A stretch of DNA of 64,000 nucleotides from Diphasiastrum complanatum (Eukaryota > Streptophyta > Lycopodiopsida > Lycopodiales > Lycopodiaceae), in assembly GCA_029204225.1 (NCBI GenBank), contig CM055107.1, positions 25,627,391 to 25,691,390 of the forward strand. Direction: 5' to 3'. A model generated the notes under the pieces. The model had not been told where the DNA came from, searched no databases, and was given only the letters and a program-made list of their open reading frames with translations. Positions 49,268 to 60,571 of this stretch are shown piece by piece; position 1 is the first letter of the stretch; every line of letters begins with the position of its first letter. A program made the translations under genes and the position numbers.

Positions 49268-49393
49268 ATGGCAAGAGATTTGGGAGCAATTCGTACTTGT
49301 TCGGGCAAAGATATGTTGGATGGCACCAACTATTCATCATGGAGTTGCAAGCTGAGGTTTGGCATCGACGTGATGATCAAGCTCTTTCATTGA
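49268..49393 (+). CDS. Truncated Gag start of the non-autonomous element
   Basis: A 41-codon ORF containing MLDGTNYSSWSCKLRF. This resembles the F-DGTNY-x2-W motif that opens Gag proteins of plant copia elements. It ends at a TGA after LFH, so only the first few per cent of a normal Gag remain. No nucleocapsid or Pol follows in any frame. Confidence 0.6.
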   Translation: MARDLGAIRTCSGKDMLDGTNYSSWSCKLRFGIDVMIKLFH

Positions 49394-49472
49394 TTTATCG
49401 GCAACAAGATCTATCTTATATCATTTGAGATTTTGCAAGACCTCTAAAATTGCTTGAGAAACACTTTTAAAG

Positions 49473-49883
49473 ATGTACCGAATAAAGGATTCATCATCAT
49501 GCTTTCTCCTCTCTACTTCATCCTCTTTGAAGGAAGAAGAGCAAAGGCATGCAAAGTTTGATCATTGTCTTTCTACAAGTACAAGATTGCATCGGAATGT
49601 TGGTATGGTAGAGCATTCTTCTTCTCTTGAACCATTTGTTGCAAATGATGGATGCATTAGTGAAGAACTTTATGAGCAAGCTTCTCAAGTTAATGTTTTG
49701 GAAAAGGCTAAAATTAAGCATTCTTTGAAGCCATTTTGTACTAATGGAAGAGGGGAAAAAATCATGTCAATTAGTACATTGATTCAAAGTGGTGTGTTGC
49801 TGGATTTTTTGGGTGTTCAAAGTGGCAAGCTGCTAGTTTTTTTTTTAAGATGGTGGACAACAGATTCAACCATGGTTTATTGA
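49473..49883 (+). CDS. Uncharacterised 136-codon ORF inside the element
   Basis: An open frame in the interior of the LTR element, starting at an ATG. It contains no motif I recognise; the Ser-rich N-terminal part and central Glu/Lys stretch could be diverged Gag or captured sequence. Weak evidence that it is translated. Confidence 0.25.
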   Translation: MYRIKDSSSCFLLSTSSSLKEEEQRHAKFDHCLSTSTRLHRNVGMVEHSSSLEPFVANDGCISEELYEQASQVNVLEKAKIKHSLKPFCTNGRGEKIMSISTLIQSGVLLDFLGVQSGKLLVFFLRWWTTDSTMVY

Positions 49884-50595
49884 TCATTTTCAGCCTATGT
49901 TACACCGTGAGCATCCTATTATGCATCAGGAACGGCTTGCGGAAGGTTTTTGGACAGCAAGGTCCACATTTGGAACACTTTGGACAGCAAAACGTTGGTG
50001 ATTTTGTGGCTGTTGGACAGCCTCTTGTTGGCTGTCCGAGTCTTTGCGGGATAGCAAAGCATCTATTTACCTTGGAGGAAACACACATGCCTCACCAAAA
50101 TCAGTACCTTCGGCTGATTTTCCTGTTTTGATGCTTACTTCTTATGATGACGGTGTTGCCTTACCTAGTGTTGGTGAGCAGATCATTGATAGAAATATTC
50201 GGGAGGATGTGATGGTAAAAGAGTATCATACTCTTCTTTATGTTTCTTGTGGTAAGAAGACTTATGGAATCATGTGGGAACCATTGATGGATTGCAAATC
50301 CATATTTCGGCTTGTGGCTGGTTTTTTACCTACTTTGGATGGAGCAAGCAGTCTTCACTCTTCGAGTTGATGCTATCGCACTTCGTATTCTACATCTCTT
50401 CTACATCGGGCATGATTGGGGCTGAGATTTCGACTACTTCAAGCTGAAGTTTTTTTTTTGGCGGCATTAAGCCTGGACAACAAGCTACATCTTTTCTTTT
50501 TCGGCTACATAGAGTTTAAGCAACACTTTGCATTTTTGTTGCAATTTTTCATACTTCATGTCATGTTATGTTTTTACATTATCATTTAAGGAGGG

Positions 50596-50857
50596 TGTTA
50601 GAAATAATAAATGATAATTTTAGTTTCCCATAGGTTACTTTGACCCAAAAGGTTGAGACTTGTGTAACCATGGGGTAGGTTTATTATTTAGACCATGTTA
50701 AGATAGTTTTAGTTGAGTTGGACCCAATTTTGGTCTAGTGTCCAAGTAAAGTCTATTTATGTTAAGGGACCCAATCTTGACTTTTGGGAGTGCCCTATAA
50801 TTAGTAGTGGGTTTGGAAGGTTCTAGAACTTAGAGTTTGGAAGAGTCTAGGCCCTTG
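50596..50857 (+). repeat. Truncated 3' LTR
   Basis: It matches the first about 275 bases of the 5' LTR with a small internal deletion, then ends at GGCCCTTG where unrelated hAT-flank sequence starts. It lacks the R/U5 side. Confidence 0.88.
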
Positions 50858-50869
50858 TCCTCCCAATGG

Positions 50870-53665
50870 GGGTGGCATCGCAGCCTCCTATACATGCTCC
50901 TCCTCATCATCATCATCATCATTATCCCCAGCCTCTGAGGCCTCATCAAAAGATGACCCTTGGCTCTGATACTCGCTCTCCTCAATCCCCTTGCTAGAGC
51001 TACTGAAGCTGCCTCTAAATGTTGTTGCCGAGCAGTGGCAGTGTGACTCCATTGTGATGCACCTCGAGTCACAGGTCCTGCACATAGAGATTTGCAGCTA
51101 TTTGAAAGTACCCATTGATGATAGCTCAATATTAAACTTTGAAGACTCAAGACACAAGAGGTGACTTAGATAGTAGAATCTAGATAGTACATACTACAAT
51201 CTTGATAGTTGATTAAAATACAAGACTCAAGTAATCGAATTTCAATTACCAACCAAGGCTCAAGCCTCAAGAGTCAAGCCTAACCAATAGTGCAATAGAC
51301 TCGCTATGCAAGAGGGCATATATATCCTCCTCCTCTGACCTAGGTGGTAAATCAGGGACCTTGGCGATGTCGTTCTCGTCAGGGTTTACCTAAAGTTTAA
51401 ACAATTCACACATCCACAACTAGTCATTCATTTGTCACATGTGACAAATTCACAAATTACAAATGGTTCATGAACCATCAAAGTTCAAACTAATCAACTT
51501 TCAGCTTTCAAGACTTCAAGTAGTAAGTACCAAGATTCAAGTGATAAGTTTCAACACTAAGCACTCAAGTTCAAGTTCAAGTAGTTCAAGTTCAACCTCA
51601 AATACAAAGTTCTACATGTCGTGAGTGTTGATTACCTACATTTGTTCTTTGGCCTCCCTCATATTATCTAGAAGGTGTAGGTTTGAATGCACAAACACTA
51701 GCCTTTCTAATTGCTCTGTGGAGAGCAAGTTTCTCTTCTTGGTGTGTATGAGGGAGTAGATGCTCCAATTCCTCTCACAAGCTGTTGCGGTGCAATCCTG
51801 TGAGAGGACTTCTCAATGATATACGCTGTAGCCTAGGGGTGCAAGCTCCATACTTGTCCCACAAAGAAACTAGCCTCAAGTGGCCGAGTCTATCTTGTGT
51901 CACGGTCCTCTGATATGTGAGGCGGTCTCTCTGAAAAATCATGAGCTCATCGTTGCAGGCCTACTGCTCTGCAACGTTTGGTACAAACCCCTAGAGGTAT
52001 TCAAACCACCCATCCTCACGCTCATGGTCATGGAACTGCTCTAGACCAGATTTCTTCCATAAAGGATGCAACGCATTGGCAACTGCATGTAAAGGCCTAT
52101 GAAACCAATTCCATCTACTCTCCCACTTTGTCTTTATATTCTTGGTGACAAACCTCACCGAGGGCCGCGCAGTATCTTCAACCAAGGAAGAGTTGGACAA
52201 AAGCAAGACATGTATGAGTCGTTACGAAAAGCAAAGACAAACTGGAGTCTAGTTACAACTTACTAGGTCCAAGGAGCTGCTTATGCTTGAAAATTGATAG
52301 CATAATCAAGAGGCTTGACTCATCTGTGAGCCGTGACCAATCAACACTCACGACATGTAGAACTTCAAACTTAAAGTTCAAGCAGGCAGTTTGTAACTAC
52401 TAACTAGTTGCTACTAACCAAGATATATTTGCGATGTCCTCAATCAGTAGGTCAATGTTATGTGCAACGCATGGAGTCCAAAAGATAGAAAAATAATTTT
52501 CCATCACCAAATCTCCCATGGCGTTGCAATTTGCTACATTGGCAATAATGAGTTGCACAACATTTTGAGGCCCTACGTCCTCGATCTTGTGTGATATGTG
52601 AGTAGATGTACTCACCTTTAACATTAAACAAATTACAACGAGCATTGAGACTAGCATTAGAGATTCACATTTTAATTGAGCAACGACTCACGAGCATCAA
52701 AAACTAAAATGATAAAATTCTAAAAATCAATGAGCCATGAGCATTGAGATCCAACAACTGTCATGAACTCTTTACTCACCTGAAACAATGGTGCCAGGTG
52801 CCGATGTGTCGATGGCTCTCAAGAACCTGATGCCCACACAGGAAGACACTAGAATATTAATGATAAGTCGCCTCCCAGTGTCACTCCAACCATCAGTCAT
52901 GATGGTGCATCCGAATTGTTTCCACGATTCACGAACGGGCTCCAATTCTTTGGTTACATCTTGAACCTCCCTCATCAAATGTGTGGTGCATAGGGTCCCA
53001 TGCTAAGGCCACGGTATGTGGCCCTTATCGCAAAAACACTCTCCATCATATCCCCCCAAGCAGGGTCTTCGCTAGATGGAAGGGGCGGTCACAACAGTAG
53101 AAGAGTCTTCTGATAGCCACATATGCCCACCCTATGCATGTTGTCACCCTGAAATGACTGCACATAATACTCTCTACCAGTAACACCTCTCCGTGGGAGT
53201 CTAAAAGTAGAGGGGCCAGCTAACATCTACATGGGGTGTAGATGTGTCGGCCTCTGGCTCTGTCTCATCCTGACCTAAGGGGGGTGCATGATGCCTAGCA
53301 GTTGATCCTATTGTAACAAAAGAAATCGAAAAAACATTAAATCATTACAATGACCAGTCTACAAGTGACAATTACTTTCATCATGCACATTGCAAAATTC
53401 AGAATTCAAAAGCAAAAGTTTAAAGAATCAGATAACAAGTGTATGATGCTCACTTGCACTGACCGTCGAAGGAATGATCTCCTCTCTCTGAATCGCTCTT
53501 GGTCTCGCAATTGTGCTCGATAGCCCTGAGGGTGCATGTGGGCATGCTCCGATCTCTAGCCACGCAAACAAAGGTGGTGTGCTTGAGTACGCACTAGACC
53601 ACTTGTGTAGCTCACGCAACAATAATTGCACATCCCCGTTTGTGCCCGAGCTACCGTATCCCATA
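50870..53665 (-). mobile_element. hAT-type transposase relic (DUF659 group)
   Basis: Minus-strand transposase in several frames. An N-terminal piece lies at 53664-53428. A DUF659 core at about 53070-52772 contains SWKQFGCTIMTDGWSDTGRR. The following part at 52657-52400 contains VGPQNVVQLI...FWTPCVAHNIDLLIEDI. A middle piece is at 52206-51991. The C-terminal hAT dimerisation region lies near 51790-51640 (ERNWSIYSLIHTKKRN then LVFVHSNLHLLD). An acidic tail is near 50900. Frameshifts and stops separate the parts. Terminal inverted repeats were not located. Confidence 0.82.
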
Positions 53666-53699
53666 TAGGATCATATGTCTCACTATGACTGACTCTCAA

Positions 53700-53890
53700 C
53701 TCCCAAATCTAAAGTCTCAACTCCTAACTCTCAAGTTTCAACTCCTAACTCCTAACTCTTAACTCTCTTAACTTCTAACACTCCTCTCACCTCTATTGCC
53801 TAAGTTCTATCTCTAAACTCTACACTCCTGAGTCCTAACAAGTCTACTAAAGTGTAACTAAAACTAAATTCACAATTTCACACACACACA
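53700..53890. repeat. CTCAACTCCTAA-type degenerate tandem repeat
   Basis: Pyrimidine-rich array of short units such as CTCAACTCCTAACTC, repeated irregularly, followed by a (CA)n patch at 53880-53891. Confidence 0.6.
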
Positions 53891-53917
53891 CCTCTTGCCT
53901 AATCTCTCTCTCTCTCT

Positions 53918-54345
53918 CAAGGATGCTTTGCTTCGTCAAAAGGTTCTACATAAAAGAGGTTGCTTGAAGGGATCTACTATTTTTATGGATGAAGACTTGA
54001 CACCCATTCAATGGACTGAGAGAAAGAAAATTATCGCAGATGCTAAGGCCAACAGTTTTTGGGCTCTCTTTCGAGACAGACGCCCGGTCTTGGTTAAAAT
54101 TGCAGAACTTAAAATTTCAGATTCTTCTCCCTCTCCTACGTGAGAGATGTTTGAGCTACGGTCATTTATTTCCTCTCCTGCGTGAGAGATGAGCATTTTT
54201 ACATAGCGAATTACGTTTTAGTTTAGTTTTCTGTTGATGGCATTGTTCCGTCCGAGTTCTATTTCCTATGTTGTACTCCTTTTCGTCTTATAGGCCTGTT
54301 GGCATGGAAAAACGTTAATAAAGCTTTCTTTCTTTCTTTCTTCCT
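53918..54345 (+). mobile_element. Half-LINE relic C (ORF1 C-terminus fused to LINE 3' end)
   Basis: It encodes an ORF1-type C-terminal domain (LHKRGCLKGSTIFMDEDLTP, then RKKIIADAKANSFWALFRDR) and then runs directly into the LINE 3' end: TTGGCATGGAAAAACGTTAA, AATAAA, (CTTT)n at 54325-54345. This matches 5488-5556. ORF2 is absent. A (CT)n run precedes it. Confidence 0.72.
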
Positions 54346-54649
54346 CTCCTACCTCCAAGCTCTAGCCTCTCTCCTTCACTCATAGTAGTGGCTAATACTA
54401 CTAAACACCTAAGTTCTAACTTCTCCTAACTCCTATTCTAATTCCTCTCCTGCAAAATGCATTTAACAATCAAGATTAACCTAACTCAATGCAAGAAAGA
54501 ACATCTCGATATATTTAAGTCTACTTCTCTTCTTGAATCTTGCCAAGCTTTTTTCTAGTGCATAATCTTTAGCCTAAAACACTTTGTACTGCCTTTAAAT
54601 AGTGATTGATACAGAGCCCGTTTCTCATTCTTTTCTGCACAATAGAATG

Positions 54650-56585
54650 ATTGTCCACACCTGTATATTGCATGCTACAGTTCCCCTCTCTCCCTCTCTC
54701 CCTCTCTCTCTCTCTCGCCATGGTTCCTCATGCCATCCATGTCCGCAGCAGGCCCTCTCGATCCTCCCCTACCCCCGCCCCCCTCGCTGCAGCTGTGCCA
54801 CCCCCTGCTGCCACCTCCCCTACCTCCCCCTCACTGCAGCTGTGCCGCCCCCTGCTGCCACCTCCGCCCCCCTTGCTGCAGCTATGCCACCCCCTGCTGC
54901 CACCTCCCCTACATCTCCCCCCCTTGCTGCAGCTGTGCAGCCCCCTGCTGCACCTCCCCTACATCTGCCCCCCTTGTTGCAGCTGTGCCGCCCCCTGCTG
55001 CCACCTCCCCTACATCCGCCCCCCTGCTGATTGCATACCCTCCCCCTCATTGACCTCGATGATGGCATCATTGTTGGCATTACCTCTGCTAAGGGATCAA
55101 CCCTACCTGCAGCCCTACCCATCCCTCCTTCCGAATTTGCTCCTCCATTTTCCGATCCCATTCTTCCTACTCCGACCATTGCTAGCTCACAACCTACAGC
55201 TAGCATCCCATATACGCCCTCCAAATCAACCGCATTGTTCTCTTCTTGGCAGATCGATCAAATCAGGGCAGATTTCCAGATTTTGCGGCAAGAAATCTCA
55301 CACTTGAAAGGAACGACTATGTCTTTGATTCACGAGAAGAACATGCTACAATCTGAAGTTGCATCACTCCAACAATCCATTGGGACCAAACAGGCTGCAG
55401 CTTCAGCGTCTACCACCAATATGATACGGGAACTAGAGACAAAGATTGAAAAGCAGTAAGAAAAGGCCCTTTCTTCGACATCAGTTTCGAAAAAGGGCAC
55501 CAAACCAAGCGCTCCCATCTCCTCGGTTATCTCAGCCACCAGCTCGGAAGAGAAATCTCGAGACCATTAGAGTTCGCGGGATCCCGGATACACATGATGC
55601 CTTGGCTGAAGCCAAACGCTTTCTCGACACCACTCTCAGGCACAGGACAGATGGGTTAGATACCACATGGAGGACCACTAGAGATGCAGCCACACTCATC
55701 TCCACTTCACTTCCCTAGTCGTCGAGATGCTTTGCGGTGCAGAGCTAAGCTACGTGATGACGACCTTACGTATATCCAGGTAGAGGAGAGGCATAAGGCC
55801 TTTCAAACAACCCGTGAGTCTGGCAGACGAGTCATTTATCGAGATGGACGAGTGCGCTTTCTTGATAGCGCTCCTATTGTGTCAGCATACATTCATCTTC
55901 CACGGCAGGGGACCTTGTTGACTTTAAAATCACAGGCAAAAATATATTATTCCTCAAGGAGACACACGAGAGCTCGAAGCGAGGACTTCCTTTCTCGGAT
56001 ATAGATGGGACTCAGTATTCCGACGAGAGACTAGATCTACCAGTGGACGAGGTTCAAGTGGGGTCACCTGCCTGTACAGAGAGAATCTCCATTCGAGTAT
56101 TGACTTCTTCTGACATGACGAGTAGGCCTGCTACATATGGACTCGCATCGTGGGTCAGGATATTGGTTTGGATAGAGACCTTTTTACTGCAGCATGTCAC
56201 TTTCCACCAGAGTCCTCGTCGTTTGCGGAGGGTATTGGATCTCCATATCAGGACCTCTCACTAGATGTTATTAGATTGTCAGAGCAAAGGCATATTCTCC
56301 TCACAGGGGACTTTAATGCCCCGACATCTTTGAAACAAACAGAGTTCTTCGACACGCTGCGTGTTCGTGCCCTTGGAGGCAGGAGCTTACTTTGGGTGGA
56401 CAGGTTCTAGAGGTGGTCCCTTCCTACACATACCTGGGGATCCTTTTCTCAGGTCCTACTTTTATACCATACTTCAGTCTGTTGTGAGTTCAAAGGCAGA
56501 GACTGCAAGCAGCACTGCTGCCTACCCTGCTTCCTCCTGCTGCCACCAGCCTACCTACATCCGTTGCCTCTTCGTTTGTAGTCTT
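54650..56585 (+). mobile_element. L1-like LINE relic D (ORF1 and internally deleted ORF2)
   Basis: It starts after a CT-rich leader with an ATG at 54719 in good context. ORF1 has an Ala/Pro-rich repeat part, a coiled-coil-like stretch (55250-55450; QILRQEISHLKG, LQSEVASLQQSI), and a C-terminal half across frames (RRDALRCRAKLRDDDLTYIQ, GRRVIYRDGRVRFLD). ORF2 keeps an endonuclease (FLKETHESSK near 55940, ILLTGDFNAPTS near 56300) then jumps to the RT end (VPSYTYLGILFSGP near 56420), so most of RT is deleted. It is cut off by the gypsy element at about 56586. Confidence 0.8.
54787..55026 (+). repeat. Minisatellite in LINE ORF1, five 42-51-bp units
   Basis: Units start at 54787, 54834, 54876, 54927 and 54977 with CTGCAGCTGTGCCGCCCCCT and variants. 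In one frame each unit reads AAAVPPPAAT. Unit lengths are not multiples of three, so the array itself breaks the ORF1 frame. Confidence 0.9.
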
Positions 56586-57135
56586 TTTGTATCTTGTCCT
56601 GAGGAGAAATCTTGGAATCCTGCATTCCAAGCTCATCACTAGATCTAGAAGAACCTGCCAGGACGTCTAGCCAAATACGACCGAAGTACCTATCAGTCCT
56701 ACACAAATCTCTTAAGGACAGATACAACTCAGATTGGATCTCAGAAAAGCTTAACTGATTAACCTCTCCAATCCGGCTTAAGGCATCCGCGACACTATTA
56801 GAAGTACCCTTCCGGTACTCAATATCATAATGAAATTCTTGGAGCATCTCTGACCACCTGGCCTTACGACCCCTAAGGTCGACCGCATCGTTAATATACT
56901 TGAACGCTTGATGATCAGTACCTATAGTAAACTGGGAGCCATACAAATAATGTCTCCAAACTTTCAGGGCATTAATAACAGCGAAAAGTTCCTTGTCATA
57001 GGTGGAATACCGCCTTTGAGCAGGGTCCAACTTCTTGCTTTCAAAAGCTACCGGTCTACCATCCTGATATAGGACTGCGCCTATAGCATAGTCACTGGCA
57101 TCCGTTTCGAGTACATACGGCTTGTTAGGATCCAC
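56586..57135 (-). pseudogene. Gypsy RNase H domain
   Basis: YVLETDASDYAIGAVLYQDG, RYSTYDKELFAVINALKVWR and GTDHQAFKYIND are the catalytic motifs of gypsy RNase H, followed by the SVADALSRIGEV connector. The frame runs on past 56586 into unrelated sequence. Confidence 0.85.
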
Positions 57136-57186
57136 TATTTGTAAAATAGGCGTTCTGGTTACACAGTATTTGAGGTTCTCAAAACT

Positions 57187-57590
57187 CTAATTCAACTCTT
57201 CAGTCCAAGTAACTGGAGGACTGAACTTACTGTGCCGGCTAACTCTTTTAGCCCCTCTGAGGACATTCGTCAAGGCCAAAGCAATTAATGCATAGTTCAA
57301 GATGAATCTATGAAAAAACCCCGTAAAGCCCAAAAAGGACTTAACCTCTTGGATGGTTTTAGGGATAGGCCATTCACGTACCTGTCGGACTTTATTTGGG
57401 TCAATTTCCAACCCATGGTCCGAAATACTGTGACCAAGGTATAACAACCTTTTTTGGAAGAACACACATTAGGACTCCTTGGCAAAAAGCTTCTCCTGTC
57501 TAAGTAACTTTAAGACAGTCCTGAGATGCTCCTCATGCTCCGCCAAGGTCTTTCTATAGATGAGAATATCATCTAAGTAGACGATTAATC
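57187..57590 (-). pseudogene. Gypsy RT palm/thumb continuation
   Basis: Frame-shifted continuation of the polyprotein: [20 protein letters not shown] (57568-57509), then FFQKRLLYLGHSISDHGLEI and VKSFLGFTGFFHRFI. Stops at about 57470 and at 57187 break it from RT upstream and RNase H downstream. Confidence 0.8.
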
Positions 57591-59581
57591 ATCTGCTGGA
57601 AAGTCACTGGAGCATTTGTCAAGCCAAATGGTAAAACCAAGAACTCATAATGGCCGTACCTAGTTCTAAACCCGGTTTTTTCAAAATCCTCAGTCTTTAT
57701 GCGAATCTGATGATACCCTGATCTCAAATTTTGGTGAAGTACTTTGCACCATGCAACCAGTTCATCCATTCGCGGCAAAGGATAACGGTTTTTAATCGTT
57801 AACTTATTCAACTTTTTGAAGTCCACACAAAGACGAGTACCTCCGTCTTTTTTATCAACAAGGAGCACATGTGCCCCCCAGGGAAATTTACTAGGCCTAA
57901 CATGGCCCATCTTAAGGTAATTTTGCAGTTGCCTATAAACTTCATCCTCTTCAGTAGTACTCATCCTATATGGATACAGTGATATAGGAGAACTACCAGG
58001 AATCAGTTTAATACCATGGTCAACACCCCTAGAGGGGGGAAGACCCTCAGGAAGCTGCTCAGGAAACACATCATTAAATTCTTGTCTAAGTTTCCTAAAA
58101 ATTTCACCTTCCGGCGAGTTTTCTTGTTTTAGGTTGTTAGACATTAGTTCCATTTGGAGATTGTAAAATTGCAAACTACGTTCTTCATGGTAAGTAAAAT
58201 CTTTTAACCAACATAAATAAGAACTACAATCAACAATATCCATACATTTAACAGTTTCCAAAGCCAAAAGCATATACGGAGTAGAAATATCAACATTTCC
58301 ATTCAATTCTATGAGTGAGCCGTTATGTAAGAACGACAAACTGTGTGTTACATAGTTTTTCTTCATAGACTCGTTCCTCTCATAGAACCAGTCCTTACCC
58401 AGTATAACATCTACCCTATCTAGATTCATAATATGAAAGTCTAATTTGTCCTTATAGGCTTGAATCTCTATTGGTAGACGTGGGACTATCCGGTCCCAAA
58501 CTTGGCTTTTTGCTCCAGTTGCCAGCTTCACTGTATATCGCTGGTCACTTTGCCTTGTTTCCACCTTTAGCTTCTGCAACAAATTAGCATTAATAAAATT
58601 TTGTGTGGAGCCATCGTCAAATAAAACAGTTACGGCTTGGCCACCCACAACCCCCTTCATCCGAACGAGGTCATGAGGGCCAAAAACAGCCGTATTAAAA
58701 CAACAATGCTCACACACAGAATTACCAACAAAGGAAAGATCTACACTAGATATGCTAGAGTTACTTGGCGGCTTAAAAGATGCCCCTTTAGCTTTCCGTT
58801 TCTTTGGACATTCCTTCGCGACATGACCTAGTTCCATGCAATTGAAGCACAGATTGTCGCTTCTGGCTTTCATGAAGGTTTCCTGGTCCAAGGTAGATCT
58901 TTTCTTCGATTTCCCTGAACCTGAAGCCCCTTCCTTTGCCTTGTCTTTCGATTTCTTTGGAAAGAAAGGCCTCTTACCCTTTACGTCGGGTAAGACACCA
59001 GTCTCAGGCTTAGCCATCGTACGAGTATCATTGTAGATTCTGGCGAAGCGAACAACATCCTCGAGGGTAAGAGGCTGGTTCCTCCTAACCTCTAGCTGGT
59101 AGTCTCTTGGCAACCCCAGTATAAAATGCAACTTTACAAGCAAAGGATCTATTCTAGTTGCAAAACGAGAATAGACCTCTTGAAATTCTTGTAAATACTG
59201 ATCCAGGGGCCGGTTCCCCATATGGATTGTTGCATACTGACGGTAAAATTCAAAATCATCAAGAATAGGAAGGAAGGCCTTACAAAAATATTCCCACTTC
59301 CTAGGAACTTCAAGTTTACCCCTTATATCTTGCCACCAGGTAAATGCTTTACCTCGCAGGTACATGACGGCTAGATTGATCTTGTTGTCCTCGGATGAAT
59401 CATGCATGGAAAAGTGCGAATTCCATCGATCCAGCCATTGCAAGACCGCCTCCGAGGTTCTATCCTTCTTTTCCCCAGTAAAAACTTCAGGAGTGAACAA
59501 GGGTTGATGCACCAATTGCCTTAGCTGCGTCAATTCCTTGAGATCCTGCTGATCCCGACTGTGCTTTGGTTGCATATCCAC
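57569..59581 (-). CDS. Gag-protease-RT polyprotein of the gypsy element (670 codons)
   Basis: The longest ORF in the window. Retrotransposon Gag domain at about residues 45-165, including [18 protein letters not shown] zinc knuckle at residues 245-258 ([14 protein letters not shown]). Pepsin-like protease around 318-400 with [10 protein letters not shown], where the usual DSG is DDG, and VILGKDWF. Reverse transcriptase starts around residue 530 ([40 protein letters not shown]). The ORF stops just before the YLDD catalytic box, which continues in another frame, so the product would lack an RT active site. Start chosen at the first Met before the Gag domain. Plant gypsy polyproteins normally run to 1400-1600 residues. 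Confidence 0.88.
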   Translation of the reverse strand: MDMQPKHSRDQQDLKELTQLRQLVHQPLFTPEVFTGEKKDRTSEAVLQWLDRWNSHFSMHDSSEDNKINLAVMYLRGKAFTWWQDIRGKLEVPRKWEYFCKAFLPILDDFEFYRQYATIHMGNRPLDQYLQEFQEVYSRFATRIDPLLVKLHFILGLPRDYQLEVRRNQPLTLEDVVRFARIYNDTRTMAKPETGVLPDVKGKRPFFPKKSKDKAKEGASGSGKSKKRSTLDQETFMKARSDNLCFNCMELGHVAKECPKKRKAKGASFKPPSNSSISSVDLSFVGNSVCEHCCFNTAVFGPHDLVRMKGVVGGQAVTVLFDDGSTQNFINANLLQKLKVETRQSDQRYTVKLATGAKSQVWDRIVPRLPIEIQAYKDKLDFHIMNLDRVDVILGKDWFYERNESMKKNYVTHSLSFLHNGSLIELNGNVDISTPYMLLALETVKCMDIVDCSSYLCWLKDFTYHEERSLQFYNLQMELMSNNLKQENSPEGEIFRKLRQEFNDVFPEQLPEGLPPSRGVDHGIKLIPGSSPISLYPYRMSTTEEDEVYRQLQNYLKMGHVRPSKFPWGAHVLLVDKKDGGTRLCVDFKKLNKLTIKNRYPLPRMDELVAWCKVLHQNLRSGYHQIRIKTEDFEKTGFRTRYGHYEFLVLPFGLTNAPVTFQQMINRLLR

Positions 59582-60556
59582 AATCTATTGCTGTAGACTG
59601 TTAATAGCCAGCATCAAATACAACAGAGGCAGGTACCGTAGCGAACAGGGGACATAGGCTGTGTAGTAGGAGTAGGCTCCATTTTTACAAAGAGAAGAGA
59701 GGTGAATTAAGAAGAGATGATAGAAGAGAATCAAAAGCTACTCAAGGAAGATAGATACAAGGCTGCTCTTGCTGTCTCTTCACAAACCAAATGGTATTGT
59801 CCATGGCTGCCAAGAGGAATCAGAGAAAGCAAAGAGAAGGATGCACCACCACCTCCACCTCTTTTCACACAAAACAGATGCATGGAAGAGGCATACCTCC
59901 CTCTTCGTGCCATCCAACCACCTGCCAAGTGGCCTTGCCTTGCCACCTAGCCTCCACCTCAGCCTTCTGGCCTTCTCCTAGCAATCTGCTAGGTGGCCTA
60001 CAGTTCCCTTCTCCCCTTCTATCTCTAGTTTTCCCTCAACCTGTCCATCGCTGACAGATAGCAATAGGAAGGGGAAAACTTGTCTAGATTTTCAGGGAGG
60101 GCCCCGATTTTCTCAGATAAGGATCTGACATACATCGCAATAGGAGGGCGCTACCAGCTGCCACCTCTCCTGGCCCATAGATGCCACGTGGCAGGTTTTC
60201 TTAATGCTCTTTGGTCACTCCCGCTGGTCAAAAAGCCTTGGAAGGAAATCATGTTTTTGTTTGAGGCTGAGGAGGGCCCCATCGTGACTAGGAATTCAGA
60301 ATGCCTAAGCGGATTTCTAATAGGAAGGACCGCCGCCTGTCCCCCCTTGGACGGTGCCACGTGGCAGGGCTTCCATGGGCCCCCTCAACTGTTTTCCCTA
60401 AACTTTTCTACTTCAAAATTTTGAAAAAACAGCGGGAAGAAGAACCTTAGAAGATGCATAAAAAATGCATTTTAAATCCGTTTTGAAATCCGTCAGAAGC
60501 ACCAAAACTTACAAGAGAAAGTCTACAGATCAACACACTTGCTTTTAGCATGCAGT

Positions 60557-60569
60557 GGCTCTGATACCA
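60557..60569 (-). promoter_or_regulatory. Primer-binding site of the gypsy element
   Basis: GGCTCTGATACCA on the plus strand is the reverse complement of the initiator-tRNA-Met site; it is two bases from the LTR end at 60572. Confidence 0.88.
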
Positions 60570-60571
60570 TA

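Larger units (their letters stand above)
48001..50857 (+). mobile_element. Non-autonomous LTR retrotransposon
   Basis: The 5' LTR is 48001-48451 (TGTTAGAAAT...CCTACA), directly followed by the primer-binding site TGGTATCAGAGCC at 48452-48464. A purine tract AAGGAGGG (50588-50595) precedes the 3' LTR, which starts at 50596 with the same TGTTAGAAATAATAAATGAT and is cut at about 50857. The 2.1-kb interior has no protease, RT or integrase. The only recognisable coding signal is a short copia-type Gag start (49268-49393). It probably depended on an autonomous relative. Confidence 0.85.
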
